Positions 28,120 to 39,729 of a DNA stretch of 64,000 bases are shown here, piece by piece. The DNA is from Haemophilus paraphrohaemolyticus (lineage in GTDB: Bacteria; Pseudomonadota; Gammaproteobacteria; Enterobacterales; Pasteurellaceae): assembly GCF_002015045.1 (NCBI RefSeq), contig NZ_MUXX01000012.1, positions 376,097-440,096 on the forward strand. The letters are read 5' to 3'. Position numbers and translations under genes: made by a program. The first letter of the stretch is position 1; each line of letters opens with the position of its first letter. Under the pieces are notes generated by a model that had not been told where the DNA came from, ran no database searches, and saw nothing but the letters and a program-made list of their open reading frames with translations.

Positions 28120-29322
28120 ATGATTACTGGCAATAAAATTCAAAATATCGGCAATATTTACCGCCTAACCGAACAATTTGAGCTCATTTCACGTACTGAT
28201 CTTGCTAAACTTTCAGGACTTGCCCCCGCTTCAATTACCAACATTACAAAACAGTTGATTGATAAACAATTTATTTTAGAACGTAGCGTGCAAGATTGTA
28301 ACTCTCGCGGCAGACCTGCTGTCGGGCTTTCTGTTTCTACTTTTTTCTGGAAACAGCTCTGTCTAACGATTTTTGCAGACCATCTTACCATTTCGCTTTG
28401 TAAATTAGATGGCTCTGTGATTCACAGCCAAGATTATACCTTTTCTTTAAGCGATTATCCTAACTTAGATGAGATTATTGCTGAAAACTTGCAAAATTTC
28501 CGTCAAAATCAACCGCTTAATGATGCACAAATTCTCGCACTTTCCATTGCTGTCGTTGGACGCATTAACGCTGAGAAAAATACCATCATTCAACTTGGGC
28601 AGCATTTGTTGAAATGTCGCATCGTAGAGAAATTACAAGCAATTTATTCTCAACCGATTTTACTCAATGAACATTTCCATCTCTGGCTATTGGCGGAATC
28701 TACGCTAGGCAGTTTAATTGGCGATGATAATGTGATCTTCTTACAAGTCGATGATGCGATTCGTCTTAGCATTCTGTTGCGCGGTGCGTTATTACACGAG
28801 CAGAATATGAATGTAGATCATATGCTTATGCCTCATTTTAGTACATTAAGTGATGAGATTTACCCTGAATTAGACAGCATTGAACGCTATCAACTCAACA
28901 ATCAAGCGAGCTTACAAGCGTTAATTCAATTGATCGATAAACATCTACCCAAAAACTTTGAGATGGATGACGAGCATTTAAAAGAGGCAAAAATTAGCCA
29001 TTTCTGCGAACAAGTGGAAGCAAAAAATCCAACAGCACTGGCAATTTTAGAGCATATTAGTAGCAACTTGGCCTATATGTTGATGAACTTAGTCAATATT
29101 TTCTCTACTGAGAAAATTTTATTCGATTCGCCACTGCTACGTATTAAAGCTCCTCTCTTTGAGCAAATTACACAAAAATTGAATGAAAAAATGATCAATC
29201 GCGATCTCAATGTGCAATTAGTGACAAGCCATTTCAATAAAAATAGCACGTTAATCCCGTGTGCGATGATAAAACAGGGAATTTATGAAGGAAGTTTGAT
29301 CAAGAACATAATTCCTGATTAA
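28120..29322 (+). CDS. mlc: ROK-family transcriptional regulator Mlc (zinc motif degenerate)
   Basis: A 400-residue relative of Mlc/NagC, repressors of PTS and sugar genes. The N-terminal winged helix (LISRTDLAKLSGLAPASITNI, about 22-42, then SRGRPAVGLSV) is intact, and the ROK core follows (HFHLWLLAESTLG matches the usual AEALFG stretch). The zinc signature normally read as GHxxxxxxGxxCxCGxxGCxE is gone: VDHMLMPHFS keeps only the His region and no Cys cluster follows. Assignment to Mlc rather than NagC rests on the bioD partner next door, as in E. coli mlc-ynfK. A CRP site lies upstream. Confidence 0.75.
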   Translation: MITGNKIQNIGNIYRLTEQFELISRTDLAKLSGLAPASITNITKQLIDKQFILERSVQDCNSRGRPAVGLSVSTFFWKQLCLTIFADHLTISLCKLDGSVIHSQDYTFSLSDYPNLDEIIAENLQNFRQNQPLNDAQILALSIAVVGRINAEKNTIIQLGQHLLKCRIVEKLQAIYSQPILLNEHFHLWLLAESTLGSLIGDDNVIFLQVDDAIRLSILLRGALLHEQNMNVDHMLMPHFSTLSDEIYPELDSIERYQLNNQASLQALIQLIDKHLPKNFEMDDEHLKEAKISHFCEQVEAKNPTALAILEHISSNLAYMLMNLVNIFSTEKILFDSPLLRIKAPLFEQITQKLNEKMINRDLNVQLVTSHFNKNSTLIPCAMIKQGIYEGSLIKNIIPD

Positions 29323-29352
29323 AAATTTCGATAGACTAAAGGGCATTCATCA

Positions 29353-29371
29353 GGTGGGTCTTAAGCCCACC
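29353..29371 (+). terminator. hairpin between mlc and bioD
   Basis: GGTGGG (29353-29358) pairs with CCCACC (29366-29371), then ATTTTCTATTTTATTT. Probably a leaky terminator of mlc. Confidence 0.65.
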
Positions 29372-29425
29372 ATTTTCTATTTTATTTCTTGGTAAATTAA
29401 AAACCAGCTAATCAAAGGATACCCT

Positions 29426-30145
29426 ATGCCCTCTTTATTTATTACAGGGACAGACACCGATGTGGGCAAAACGATTGTAACCCGTGCATTATTGCAAGTT
29501 TTAACTGCAAACAATATCGTGGCTGTGCCTTATAAACCAATCGCCTGTGGGGGAGCAGAAGAATTACCTACAGAGCCAAATTTGGATGACTATGCCAGCG
29601 AAGATAATGGCGATGTTGTCACGCTTTTAAATAGTACGACAGTGCCTGTTGGCTATCGCGAAATTAACAGCTACACCTTTATTCATTCCAGCACACCTGT
29701 TTTTGCCGCTCTTGATGCGGTTCGAAATATTCACGTGGAAAAATTGGATGCCGATCTCGCACGTCTACAAAATAGCTACCCTAATATATTAGTGGAAGGT
29801 ACTTACGGCTGGCTTACTCCGATTAACAAAGATTTGAGTTTTGCTGACTGGGTACAGAAAAATAATATGCCCGTGATTTTAGTCGTCGGCATCAAGGAAG
29901 GCTGTGCCAACCACGCTTTACTAACCGCTCAAGCAATTAAAGATAGCGGCGTTCCACTTTTAGGCTGGGTCGCAAACCGCATCAACCCTGGATTGCGACA
30001 CTATATGGAATTAATTGAAATGCTTAAGCAAAAAATTCACGCTCCTCTTCTCGGACAAATTCCGTATATCGGACACCCTGAGCAAAAAGATCTGGTGCAA
30101 TACATTCAACATCCAGAACCGTTGTTGGAGTTTTTCAAAGCATAA
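29426..30145 (+). CDS. bioD: dethiobiotin synthase (BioD2/YnfK-like)
   Basis: Closes the ureido ring of dethiobiotin from diaminopelargonate, CO2 and ATP in biotin synthesis. The 239-residue product has the P-loop GTDTDVGKT at 7-15 and the YKPIACGG substrate segment. The usual VEGAGGW motif reads VEGTYGW, a variant seen at the active-site rim. It sits alone behind mlc without other bio genes, like E. coli ynfK, so the paralogue BioD2 is the better name; activity should not be assumed equal to the main BioD. Confidence 0.85.
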   Translation: MPSLFITGTDTDVGKTIVTRALLQVLTANNIVAVPYKPIACGGAEELPTEPNLDDYASEDNGDVVTLLNSTTVPVGYREINSYTFIHSSTPVFAALDAVRNIHVEKLDADLARLQNSYPNILVEGTYGWLTPINKDLSFADWVQKNNMPVILVVGIKEGCANHALLTAQAIKDSGVPLLGWVANRINPGLRHYMELIEMLKQKIHAPLLGQIPYIGHPEQKDLVQYIQHPEPLLEFFKA

Positions 30146-30146
30146 G

Positions 30147-30182
30147 AAAAAGAGCGTTTTAAATGGAGTTAAACGCTCTTTT
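30147..30182. terminator. bioD/nanQ bidirectional terminator
   Basis: Perfect 12-bp stem AAAAGAGCGTTT (30147-30158) with AAACGCTCTTTT (30171-30182), between convergent genes. Confidence 0.88.
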
Positions 30183-30213
30183 ACATTGGTTTCTCTTTAA
30201 ATTTGCAACTCAA

Positions 30214-30699
<486 letters not shown>

Positions 30700-30746
30700 T
30701 TATTTTAAACTTTTGGTAAAAATAGACCGCTTGTGAGAGAACTCTC

Positions 30747-31892
30747 TTAGTTCGCTTTCCATTCACCATTCACGACTGTGCCGATCACTTTGTAATCTGG
30801 GGTAAACACCGCCAAGTTTGCGACTTTGCCTTTGTCGACAGAACCTAAACGGTCATCCACACCAATTGCACGTGCTGGGTAGAGATTACTCATTCGGATC
30901 GCTTCAGCAAGCGGAATTTCTACATATTCTACCGCATTTTTGATGGATTCCATCATTGTAATAGAAGCCCCTGCGATTGTGCCATTAGCATCGAAACAAC
31001 GTCCTTCTTTGATGTAAATGGTTTTACCCACGAAGGTGAAACTTTCTAATTCTGGCGGTGCACCTGCTGCAGCAAGTGAGTCGGTCACGATGCAAAGTTT
31101 ATCGCCTTTGATTTTTTTATCAATTCGAACATTGCCATAATTCACATGAACACCATCGACAATAATACCTGTATAAACATCAGAATCTAACACTGCTCCG
31201 ACAACACCCATCGCGCGCCCAGAACTGATTGGTGACATGGCGTTGTGTAAGTGGGTCGCAAAACTTGCGCCTTTATGGAATGCGGATTTAGCGACTTCAT
31301 AAGTTGCATTCGAGTGCCCTACAGAAACGATAATGCCGGCTTTCACAAAATCAGGCGTGTAGTTGATGGTTGGGTTTTCTGCTGCGATGGTTACTTTAGT
31401 GATCACATCTGCATTTTTGCAGAAAAACTCTTTCATTTCAGGCGAAATTTCGCGGATATATTCTGGGCGATGTACGCCTTTTTTCTCGATACTGAGGTAA
31501 GGTCCTTCAATGTGCAAGCCTAATGCTTGGTTTTTATGGCGGTTGAGGTATTCACGCATTACGCCTACTGCCATTTTGATGTTTTCATCAGGGGCAGTAA
31601 TAAAGGTTGGCAGGAAGCTGGTGCAACCCGATTTCAAGTTGGTTGCTTGCATAATTTCAAGCGTTTCAACGGTGGTTTGGTCGTTAAACATCACGCCGCC
31701 ACAACCATTTAATTGCAGGTCGATAAATCCTGCGGTTAAATTATTGCCTTGTAAATCAATGGTTTTGATGTCCTCGTCTAATTCAGTTTGCGGGATCACT
31801 GCTTCAATAGTTTCGCCATCAATTACTACTGCATAATCTCGTAGAATTTCGTATTTAGTGTAGATCACACTGTTAGTTAATGCGTATCTCAT
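30747..31892 (-). CDS. nagA: N-acetylglucosamine-6-phosphate deacetylase
   Basis: Hydrolyses GlcNAc-6-P to GlcN-6-P and acetate, after the epimerase step of sialic acid breakdown. The 381-residue amidohydrolase has GFIDLQLNGCGG (near 56-67), HIEGPYLS with the metal Glu, VGHSNA and THLHNAMSP with metal histidines, and the catalytic Asp in VTDSLAAAG. Transcribed between nagB and nanQ; the 136-base gap to nagB holds a two-hairpin repeat. Confidence 0.97.
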   Translation of the reverse strand: MRYALTNSVIYTKYEILRDYAVVIDGETIEAVIPQTELDEDIKTIDLQGNNLTAGFIDLQLNGCGGVMFNDQTTVETLEIMQATNLKSGCTSFLPTFITAPDENIKMAVGVMREYLNRHKNQALGLHIEGPYLSIEKKGVHRPEYIREISPEMKEFFCKNADVITKVTIAAENPTINYTPDFVKAGIIVSVGHSNATYEVAKSAFHKGASFATHLHNAMSPISSGRAMGVVGAVLDSDVYTGIIVDGVHVNYGNVRIDKKIKGDKLCIVTDSLAAAGAPPELESFTFVGKTIYIKEGRCFDANGTIAGASITMMESIKNAVEYVEIPLAEAIRMSNLYPARAIGVDDRLGSVDKGKVANLAVFTPDYKVIGTVVNGEWKAN

Positions 31893-31946
31893 ATTCTGTT
31901 CCTAATATCAACATCAGTTTAACGTAGCAACTATATTGCTCTTAAA

Positions 31947-32008
31947 CGTAAGGGCGATTTGCCTTATGATTGTTTGTGATTATAGGGCGAATGTAATTCG
32001 CCTCTACA
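31947..32008. repeat. two-hairpin intergenic repeat, copy 2 (nagB-nagA gap)
   Basis: Two hairpins in tandem, GTAAGGGCG...GCCTTAT and TAGGGCGAAT...ATTCGCCTCTA, with outer ends CGTAAGGGCG/CGCCTCTACA. Most degenerate copy of the family. Confidence 0.6.
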
Positions 32009-32028
32009 TAAAGATGAAGAATAGATCT

Positions 32029-32841
32029 CTATTTATCCTGATAATCCGTACCGGCTACCGCACCTTCTAATTCGGTAAAGTATTTCACAGTTTTCACTTT
32101 TAACTCTTGTTGCGCAGGTTCATCACAGACTAGCAGGAAATGGCGGTGCATCTGTAACGCACTCACGGTCCATAAATGGTTTACACTACCCTCCACTGCC
32201 GCTTGTACGGCAAGCGCTTTTTGATGACCTGTCGCTAAAATCATTACTTCTTCGGCATCTAATAGCGTACCCACGCCAATCGTAAGTGCATATTTTGGCA
32301 CTTTGTTCACATCATTATCGAAAAAACGAGAGTTCGCAATTAAGGTATCTTGGGTTAAGGTTTTAATACGAGTGCGAGAGCTTAATGAGGAAGCAGGTTC
32401 GTTAAATGCGATGTGTCCATCCACGCCAACCCCCCCCATAAAGAGATGAATTTTACCGTAAGATTTAATTTTTTCTTCGTAGCGACGACATTCTGCATTA
32501 TGGTCATCAGTATTACCGTTTAGAATGTTGATATTTTCAGGCAGAATGTCGATGTGATTGAAGAAGTTGTTATACATAAAGCTATGATAGCTTTCAGGGT
32601 GTTCCACAGGCAAACTGACGTATTCGTCCATATTAAAAGTAACGACGTGTTTGAAGCTTACTTTGCCTGCTTGATGAAGTCGGATAAGTTCTTGGTAAGT
32701 TTTTAATGGGGTACCACCAGTGGGTAAACCCAATACGAAAAGTCGTTCGGCTGTGGGTTTGAAATCATTGATGCGATTTACAATATGTTGTGCTGCCCAA
32801 CAGCTAACTTGTTGTTCTGTTTTTAAAGGAATAAAACGCAT
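32029..32841 (-). CDS. nagB: glucosamine-6-phosphate deaminase
   Basis: Turns GlcN-6-P into fructose-6-P and ammonia, feeding glycolysis. The 270-residue product has the phosphate-binding [13 protein letters not shown], catalytic Asp72 (FNMDEY), and the [10 protein letters not shown] motif with Asp141, His143 and Glu148. It follows nanA in the operon across a 127-base gap with a two-hairpin repeat and an Apl-type USS. Allosteric control by GlcNAc-6-P as in E. coli is likely but not shown. Confidence 0.97.
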   Translation of the reverse strand: MRFIPLKTEQQVSCWAAQHIVNRINDFKPTAERLFVLGLPTGGTPLKTYQELIRLHQAGKVSFKHVVTFNMDEYVSLPVEHPESYHSFMYNNFFNHIDILPENINILNGNTDDHNAECRRYEEKIKSYGKIHLFMGGVGVDGHIAFNEPASSLSSRTRIKTLTQDTLIANSRFFDNDVNKVPKYALTIGVGTLLDAEEVMILATGHQKALAVQAAVEGSVNHLWTVSALQMHRHFLLVCDEPAQQELKVKTVKYFTELEGAVAGTDYQDK

Positions 32842-32870
32842 ATTACCCTCCAGTGGTAAAAAATAGGCTG

Positions 32871-32944
32871 GTAGGGCGTGTGGCGGATGCCACGCACGTA
32901 TATTGAAGATTGGTGCGTGAAATGTACCATTTCACACACCCTAC
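32871..32944. repeat. two-hairpin intergenic repeat, copy 3 (nanA-nagB gap)
   Basis: Ends GTAGGGCGTGTG and CACACACCCTAC pair almost fully. Inside are GCGTGTGGC...GCCACGC and GGTGCGTGAAATG...CATTTCACACA hairpins. An ACAAGCGGTC uptake signal abuts its right end (32943-32952). Confidence 0.7.
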
Positions 32945-32968
32945 AAGCGGTCTATTTTTTATAGAAAA

Positions 32969-33847
32969 TTACAAATATTTCGCTTTCAACTCTTTTGCTC
33001 GTGCAATTTGTGCATCGGTTGCTTTTGCGGTCATTGGTTCACGGCAATAACCTGCATCCACGCCTTCAAGTTTGAGCAATTCTTTGATGGTTAAATATAA
33101 ACCGTTCGCTAAAATACCTTCAATTAAATCGTTGGTGACGTGTTGGATTTCTAACGCTTCTTTGAGTTTACCCGCTTTGGTTAATTCAAAGATTTGACGA
33201 GCACGCACGCCGTTTACGTTGAAGGTTGAACCGATTGCACCATCCACACCTAAAGATGCCGCTGGTAACATCATTTCATCAAAACCTGCCCAAATTAAAT
33301 AGTTTGGATAAGCTTTTTTCAAGCGTTCTAATAAGTAGAAATCGCCCGCAGTAAATTTCACACCTAATACTTTCGGGTTTTTGTAAAGTTCGCCGAATTG
33401 TTCAATGCCCATATTTACGCCTGTTAAGAACGGGATTGAGTACACGATCATATTGTTGCCCGTTTCAGCGATAATGGTGTCGTAGTAGTGTTTAATTTCA
33501 GGGAAGCTGAATTTGTAGTAGAACGGCGTTACCGCAGATAAGCTATCGTAGCCTAATTCTGTCGCATATTTACCTAATTCGACCGCTTCTTTTAAGTTTA
33601 CGCTACCCACTTGGGCGATTAGTGCAATCTCATCTTTCGCTTCATCTTTTGCAATACGGAAAATTTCTTTTTTTTCTTCAGTCGAAAGCATAAAGTTCTC
33701 GCCAGTTGAACCGCCTACATATAAGCCATCTACTTTCATTTTGTCGATGTTGTGGCGAATAATTTGGCGTAAACCTTTTTCATTAATTGAGCCATCTTCG
33801 TTGAATGACACTAATAATGCACTGAAAATACCTTTTAAATCACGCAT
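32969..33847 (-). CDS. nanA: N-acetylneuraminate lyase
   Basis: Class I aldolase that splits sialic acid into N-acetylmannosamine and pyruvate. The 292-residue TIM barrel has the GSTGE substrate motif at 46-50, Tyr136 in IVYSIP and the Schiff-base Lys164 in GVKFTAGD, the positions known for the Haemophilus enzyme. It follows siaR by 18 bases. First catabolic enzyme of the pathway encoded here; the products pass to NanK, NanE, NagA and NagB of the same operon. Confidence 0.97.
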   Translation of the reverse strand: MRDLKGIFSALLVSFNEDGSINEKGLRQIIRHNIDKMKVDGLYVGGSTGENFMLSTEEKKEIFRIAKDEAKDEIALIAQVGSVNLKEAVELGKYATELGYDSLSAVTPFYYKFSFPEIKHYYDTIIAETGNNMIVYSIPFLTGVNMGIEQFGELYKNPKVLGVKFTAGDFYLLERLKKAYPNYLIWAGFDEMMLPAASLGVDGAIGSTFNVNGVRARQIFELTKAGKLKEALEIQHVTNDLIEGILANGLYLTIKELLKLEGVDAGYCREPMTAKATDAQIARAKELKAKYL

Positions 33848-33865
33848 AATGTTCTCCTAAATTTT

Positions 33866-34732
33866 TTACTTTACACGTTGTTCAAGAATGACATTGAGGG
33901 TTTTTTGCTTAATCTTAGCAGCCTGTTCTTCTTCGCTCTGCACCAATAAAGCGTAAATTAAATCTAATACAAAGAGTTGGGCGATTTTGGTTCTAATCGA
34001 ATCGCCTTGTAGTTTACCTTGTTTGTTACCATTGACTAACACATAGTCGGCATATTCAGTCACAGGCGAACGTAAACTGTGCGTAATTGCCACAGTTTTC
34101 GCCCCATTTTGTTGAGCTATTTTTAATGCATGAGCTGTTTCCTGTGAATAACCTGAATGGCTAATCCCAATCGCCACATCGTTTTCTTTCAACAATGCTG
34201 CTTGCATATACATAAAGTGATTATTGCCCGTTGCATCCACAGGAATACCAATTCGCATCAATTTATTTTTGGCATCTTCTGCGGTAACACCTGAAGATCC
34301 TGCCCCGAAAATAAATACTCTGCCTGCTTTTTTAATCTCTTCCACCACTCTATCGAGTTGTTTTAAATCCAACAGATTGATGGTTTCATTCACCACGCTC
34401 GTAATTGAAGCTTGTAATTTTTGTGCAATGGTAAAAGTATCGTCTGATGCTAGAATTTCAGTGTCTAACATCATCTCATCTTGGCTCTCTTTTGTTGCCA
34501 ATTCGATGGATAACTCCAATTTAAAGTCGCTAAATCCTTTAAATCCAACAGTTCGACAAAAACGTACTAAAGTTGCCTCTCCTACATCCAAATGTTTAGC
34601 AATTTCAGAAAGCGGACTTTGCACGACTAAATCAGGTGAAAGCAAAATCGTATCTGCAATTTTTTTCTCTGATTTTGTTAAGCTATGATAGAGCGAACTA
34701 ATGGTGCTCAATACACTAGATGTTTTTGTCAT
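33866..34732 (-). CDS. siaR: RpiR-family regulator of sialic acid genes
   Basis: The 288-residue product has an N-terminal RpiR helix-turn-helix (about 1-77, with LSEIAKHLDVGEATLVRFCR) and a C-terminal SIS sugar-phosphate domain (VFIFGAGSSGVTAEDAKNKL near 133-152). Its place between nanK and nanA matches H. influenzae siaR, which responds to GlcN-6-P and acts with CRP at the nan promoter. Co-transcribed: 16 bases from nanK, 18 from nanA, so it lies inside the operon it should control. The gene is also called nanR in some Pasteurellaceae. Confidence 0.9.
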   Translation of the reverse strand: MTKTSSVLSTISSLYHSLTKSEKKIADTILLSPDLVVQSPLSEIAKHLDVGEATLVRFCRTVGFKGFSDFKLELSIELATKESQDEMMLDTEILASDDTFTIAQKLQASITSVVNETINLLDLKQLDRVVEEIKKAGRVFIFGAGSSGVTAEDAKNKLMRIGIPVDATGNNHFMYMQAALLKENDVAIGISHSGYSQETAHALKIAQQNGAKTVAITHSLRSPVTEYADYVLVNGNKQGKLQGDSIRTKIAQLFVLDLIYALLVQSEEEQAAKIKQKTLNVILEQRVK

Positions 34733-34748
34733 CGTTTTCTCTCCCCTG

Positions 34749-35648
34749 TTAATTGTGCGAAATAGGCTCTTTCAAAAGTAACACATCTTTCACCCAATAT
34801 GCGACACCTACTAATCCCGCATCTTGTCCAAATTTTGCCGCTTCTAATTCACAACGATAGACTGCTGGGAGCTCTTGTAAGTATTTTTCCACTAAAGGCA
34901 AATACCCCTCAGCTAACCCTACACTACCGCCAATTGCGATTTTTTGAATATCTAAGCCAATCACTAAATCTGCGACTAAATTGGCGATTGCTTTCGCAGA
35001 ACGCCCCACTAAAGCGGTCGATTTTGCATCGCCTTTTCTAAAACGCTCAAAAACCTCTTTAGGCTCGCATGGATTATCCCATTGCGAAGCAACTGCCTCA
35101 ATTGCACGCCCAGCAGCAATTGCTTCGACACAACCTCGACGACCACAACCGCACATTGGGCCACTTGGATCAGCCAACATATGCCCAATATGCCCCGCAA
35201 TACCGTGAGAGCCTGTCTGTAAGGATTGGCTTAACACAATGCCTCCGCCAACACCTGTTGAAACGGTAATAAATGCGAAGTTCGACACTTGTTCATGATT
35301 CTGCAATTGATATTCTGCGTAAGTCGCTGCTTGTGCATCATTTAACAAGCCAATTGGCTTATCGGTATGTTTTGCAATGCTCGCTTTAAGCGGAAATTCC
35401 GCCAAACCGCCCAAATTCTTTGGATTTAATGCGGTTAATACACCATTATTGATAATGCCCGTTGAAGCGACCGCAACATAATCAAACAGCCCTGCATAAT
35501 CGGCAAGCAGTTTTGCTAACGCTTGGTGCATTCCCTCCACCACATTTTCACGCGGTGTATGAATTTGTTGGCGTTGCTCAATCACACCATTTTTTACAAT
35601 TGCTGCGGCAATTTTCGTCCCGCCAATGTCTAGTGCTAAACATCGCAT
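34749..35648 (-). CDS. nanK: N-acetylmannosamine kinase
   Basis: Phosphorylates ManNAc with ATP. The 299-residue ROK kinase has the ATP motif LALDIGGTKIAAAIV at its N-terminus, the catalytic Asp region (LLNDAQAATYAE) and a complete ROK zinc signature, GHIGHMLADPSGPMCGCGRRG followed by CVEA. This intact zinc site contrasts with the degenerate Mlc at 28.1-29.3 kb. It is 11 bases after nanE and 16 before siaR. Confidence 0.96.
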   Translation of the reverse strand: MRCLALDIGGTKIAAAIVKNGVIEQRQQIHTPRENVVEGMHQALAKLLADYAGLFDYVAVASTGIINNGVLTALNPKNLGGLAEFPLKASIAKHTDKPIGLLNDAQAATYAEYQLQNHEQVSNFAFITVSTGVGGGIVLSQSLQTGSHGIAGHIGHMLADPSGPMCGCGRRGCVEAIAAGRAIEAVASQWDNPCEPKEVFERFRKGDAKSTALVGRSAKAIANLVADLVIGLDIQKIAIGGSVGLAEGYLPLVEKYLQELPAVYRCELEAAKFGQDAGLVGVAYWVKDVLLLKEPISHN

Positions 35649-35659
35649 AGTTTTGTCCT

Positions 35660-36349
35660 TTATTTTCTTGCCGATTTAATTGCTGTTGCAAACCAACTCA
35701 CAATATGTTCCAAACGAGTTAATGCTGAACCTACAGTCACACAATCTGCACCAATTTCAATCGCCACTTTAGTAAGTTCTGGTGTATTATAACGCCCTTC
35801 CGCCATCACAAAACAACCCGCAGATTTCAAATCACGCACTAATTGATAATCCGGCTCTTCAGGCACTTTACCACCTGTGTAACCTGACATCGTACTACCG
35901 ATAATATCAAAACCAAGTTCTTTACAATATAAGCCTTCTTCTAAATTTGAGCAGTCTGCCATTGCTAAACAGCCCATCTCATGAATTTTTTTCACCGCAC
36001 TAGCAATATCCACAGGGCGCGGACGGTTCGTTCCATCTACCGCAATAATATCTGCGCCCGCATTGGCTAAATCTTCAATATCTTGTAAGAATGGAGTAAT
36101 ACGCACGGGGCTATCAGGCAAATCACGTTTGACAATCCCAATAATTGGAATATTCACAAAAGGGCGGGTTGCTTTAAGGTTATCAACCCCTTCAATACGC
36201 AAACCAGATGCACCGCCCACAACAGAAGCCTGTGCCATTGCAGAAACGATTTCAGGTTTATCCATCGGACCATCATCGACAGGTTGGCAAGAAGAAATAA
36301 GACCATATTGAATTTGAGAAAGCACTTCTTGATGAGATAATTTCGACAT
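35660..36349 (-). CDS. nanE: N-acetylmannosamine-6-phosphate 2-epimerase
   Basis: Converts ManNAc-6-P to GlcNAc-6-P. The 229-residue TIM barrel has [31 protein letters not shown] (about 69-88), the [11 protein letters not shown] segment and [10 protein letters not shown], typical of NanE. First gene of the seven-gene operon; AAGGAG lies ahead of the ATG. A promoter with CRP site lies at 36413-36484. In H. influenzae the siaPT transporter genes lie divergently next to nanE; here ligA takes that place. Confidence 0.96.
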   Translation of the reverse strand: MSKLSHQEVLSQIQYGLISSCQPVDDGPMDKPEIVSAMAQASVVGGASGLRIEGVDNLKATRPFVNIPIIGIVKRDLPDSPVRITPFLQDIEDLANAGADIIAVDGTNRPRPVDIASAVKKIHEMGCLAMADCSNLEEGLYCKELGFDIIGSTMSGYTGGKVPEEPDYQLVRDLKSAGCFVMAEGRYNTPELTKVAIEIGADCVTVGSALTRLEHIVSWFATAIKSARK

Positions 36350-36412
36350 ATAAAACTCCTTGAGATAAGAACCATTTTGGAATAAGGAATGCCTAAAATT
36401 TTGATTTCCCGT

Positions 36413-36441
36413 ATTATATGAAAAGAAAACTCCATTTTAAA
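36413..36441 (-). promoter_or_regulatory. nan-nag operon promoter
   Basis: Minus strand: -35 TTTAAA (36441-36436), 17-base spacer, perfect -10 TATAAT (36418-36413). Predicted start near 36406, about 57 bases before nanE. Confidence 0.7.
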
Positions 36442-36468
36442 CAGATTTTTGAAGTGTATTTTTAAAAG

Positions 36469-36484
36469 TGTGATCTAGGTCTCA
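36469..36484. promoter_or_regulatory. CRP site of the nan-nag operon
   Basis: TGTGA-TCTAGG-TCTCA: one mismatch in the second half-site. Its centre lies about 70.5 bases before the predicted start, a class I activation position. CRP control of nan genes is known in H. influenzae. Confidence 0.7.
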
Positions 36485-36503
36485 TTTTTGAAGTAAATAA
36501 ATA

Positions 36504-36535
36504 GGAAGTTTTACTCGACTACGACTAAAACTCCC
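36504..36535 (-). terminator. possible ligA terminator
   Basis: GGAAGTTTTA (36504-36513) pairs with TAAAACTCCC (36526-36535) allowing one G-U. The T run is weak, so some read-through into nanE is possible. Confidence 0.45.
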
Positions 36536-36563
36536 TACTTTGTCAAAGTAATTACTAACTACT

Positions 36564-38666
<2,103 letters not shown>

Positions 38667-38685
38667 CTAAAAAGTTTGCAGATGA

Positions 38686-39624
38686 TTAGCTCACGCGTTT
38701 TAAATATTCAATGCGAGAATTTTCATCAAAGATTTCGCGACGATCGTTTAATACAAAGCCGTTTAATGCGCTTGCCAAACGCTCTGTGCTTTGCAGCATC
38801 AATCTTAAATTGGTTTGTGGATTGCCATCGGTTGGTAGATGCATAAAAATCACTAAACCAATGGTTGAAAAATCTTTTAAATTGTTAAGATCAAACACGC
38901 CAGGTTGCATCATATTCGCAACACTAAAAATCACAGGCGAATTGTTATTCCCCAAATGTTTATGACGATGGAAAATATTATATTCACCATATTCAAAGCC
39001 TAATGCTTCTAAGCATTGCACTACATGCTCACCTTCAAATTGATAACCTTCCGCAGACACTACATAAAGCGTAATAATATCAGCAGGGATTTCTGGCTCA
39101 GATTGTGTAGGGGCTTCCACCACAACTGCTTGAACTGATTGTTCGTAAATAGGAGAGGTGGCTACGCTATTATCTACATAATCATTTTCATACTTCTGCG
39201 TTATTTCTGTTGTATTCACAAAAATTGGACGTTCAGGTTGTGGCTCATAAACCGTTTGTTGTGATTGACCATAAGTTGATACCTCTGAGCGAATAAATTC
39301 TGGAGTAGTGTTATTATTAGCCTCTTGTCCAGGTATGCGAATTTTAATTTCACTAAGCGAGTTTTCTACATCACGTTGAATTTCTACTGAGGAGGGAATA
39401 TCAATTTCAGTCTGATTAACTCTCTCTTGTGTTTGCTCTTGCAAATCAAAATGACGGTCATCAGATGGCATATGCTGAGAATGTATAGGGCTTGATGGTG
39501 GTCGTTGAGAAAATGTATTCGAAAAAATACGTGATTTTTCACGGCGATTAGACAGAATACTCGAGCCAATAAGTACTGCAATAAGTAATCCAGCCAAAAT
39601 AAAGAAAATAATATGAAGTTCCAT
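38686..39624 (-). CDS. zipA: cell division protein ZipA
   Basis: Tethers FtsZ to the inner membrane at the division site. From ATG 39624 the protein has 312 residues: an N-terminal membrane helix (MELHIIFFILAGLLIAVLIG), a basic stretch, a long Pro/Gln/Glu-rich linker and the C-terminal FtsZ-binding domain (about 180-312, starting near IITLYVVSAEGYQFEG). The longer frame start at 39702 would add 26 residues before the membrane anchor; AGAGGA just before 39624 decides for the shorter form. Divergent from cysZ as in E. coli. Confidence 0.94.
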   Translation of the reverse strand: MELHIIFFILAGLLIAVLIGSSILSNRREKSRIFSNTFSQRPPSSPIHSQHMPSDDRHFDLQEQTQERVNQTEIDIPSSVEIQRDVENSLSEIKIRIPGQEANNNTTPEFIRSEVSTYGQSQQTVYEPQPERPIFVNTTEITQKYENDYVDNSVATSPIYEQSVQAVVVEAPTQSEPEIPADIITLYVVSAEGYQFEGEHVVQCLEALGFEYGEYNIFHRHKHLGNNNSPVIFSVANMMQPGVFDLNNLKDFSTIGLVIFMHLPTDGNPQTNLRLMLQSTERLASALNGFVLNDRREIFDENSRIEYLKRVS

Positions 39625-39729
39625 AAGTCCTCTCAGAAAATCATCTAAAAATTTAAGATTCACTATTTGCGAAAAAAGATGGTATAGCTTACCATATTTC
39701 AAACAAAATTTTGAGCATTTAAGGTTTTT

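Noticed and set aside
39624..39702. Longer ZipA starting at 39702
   Set aside because: It would place 26 residues before the N-terminal membrane anchor; AGAGGA supports 39624.
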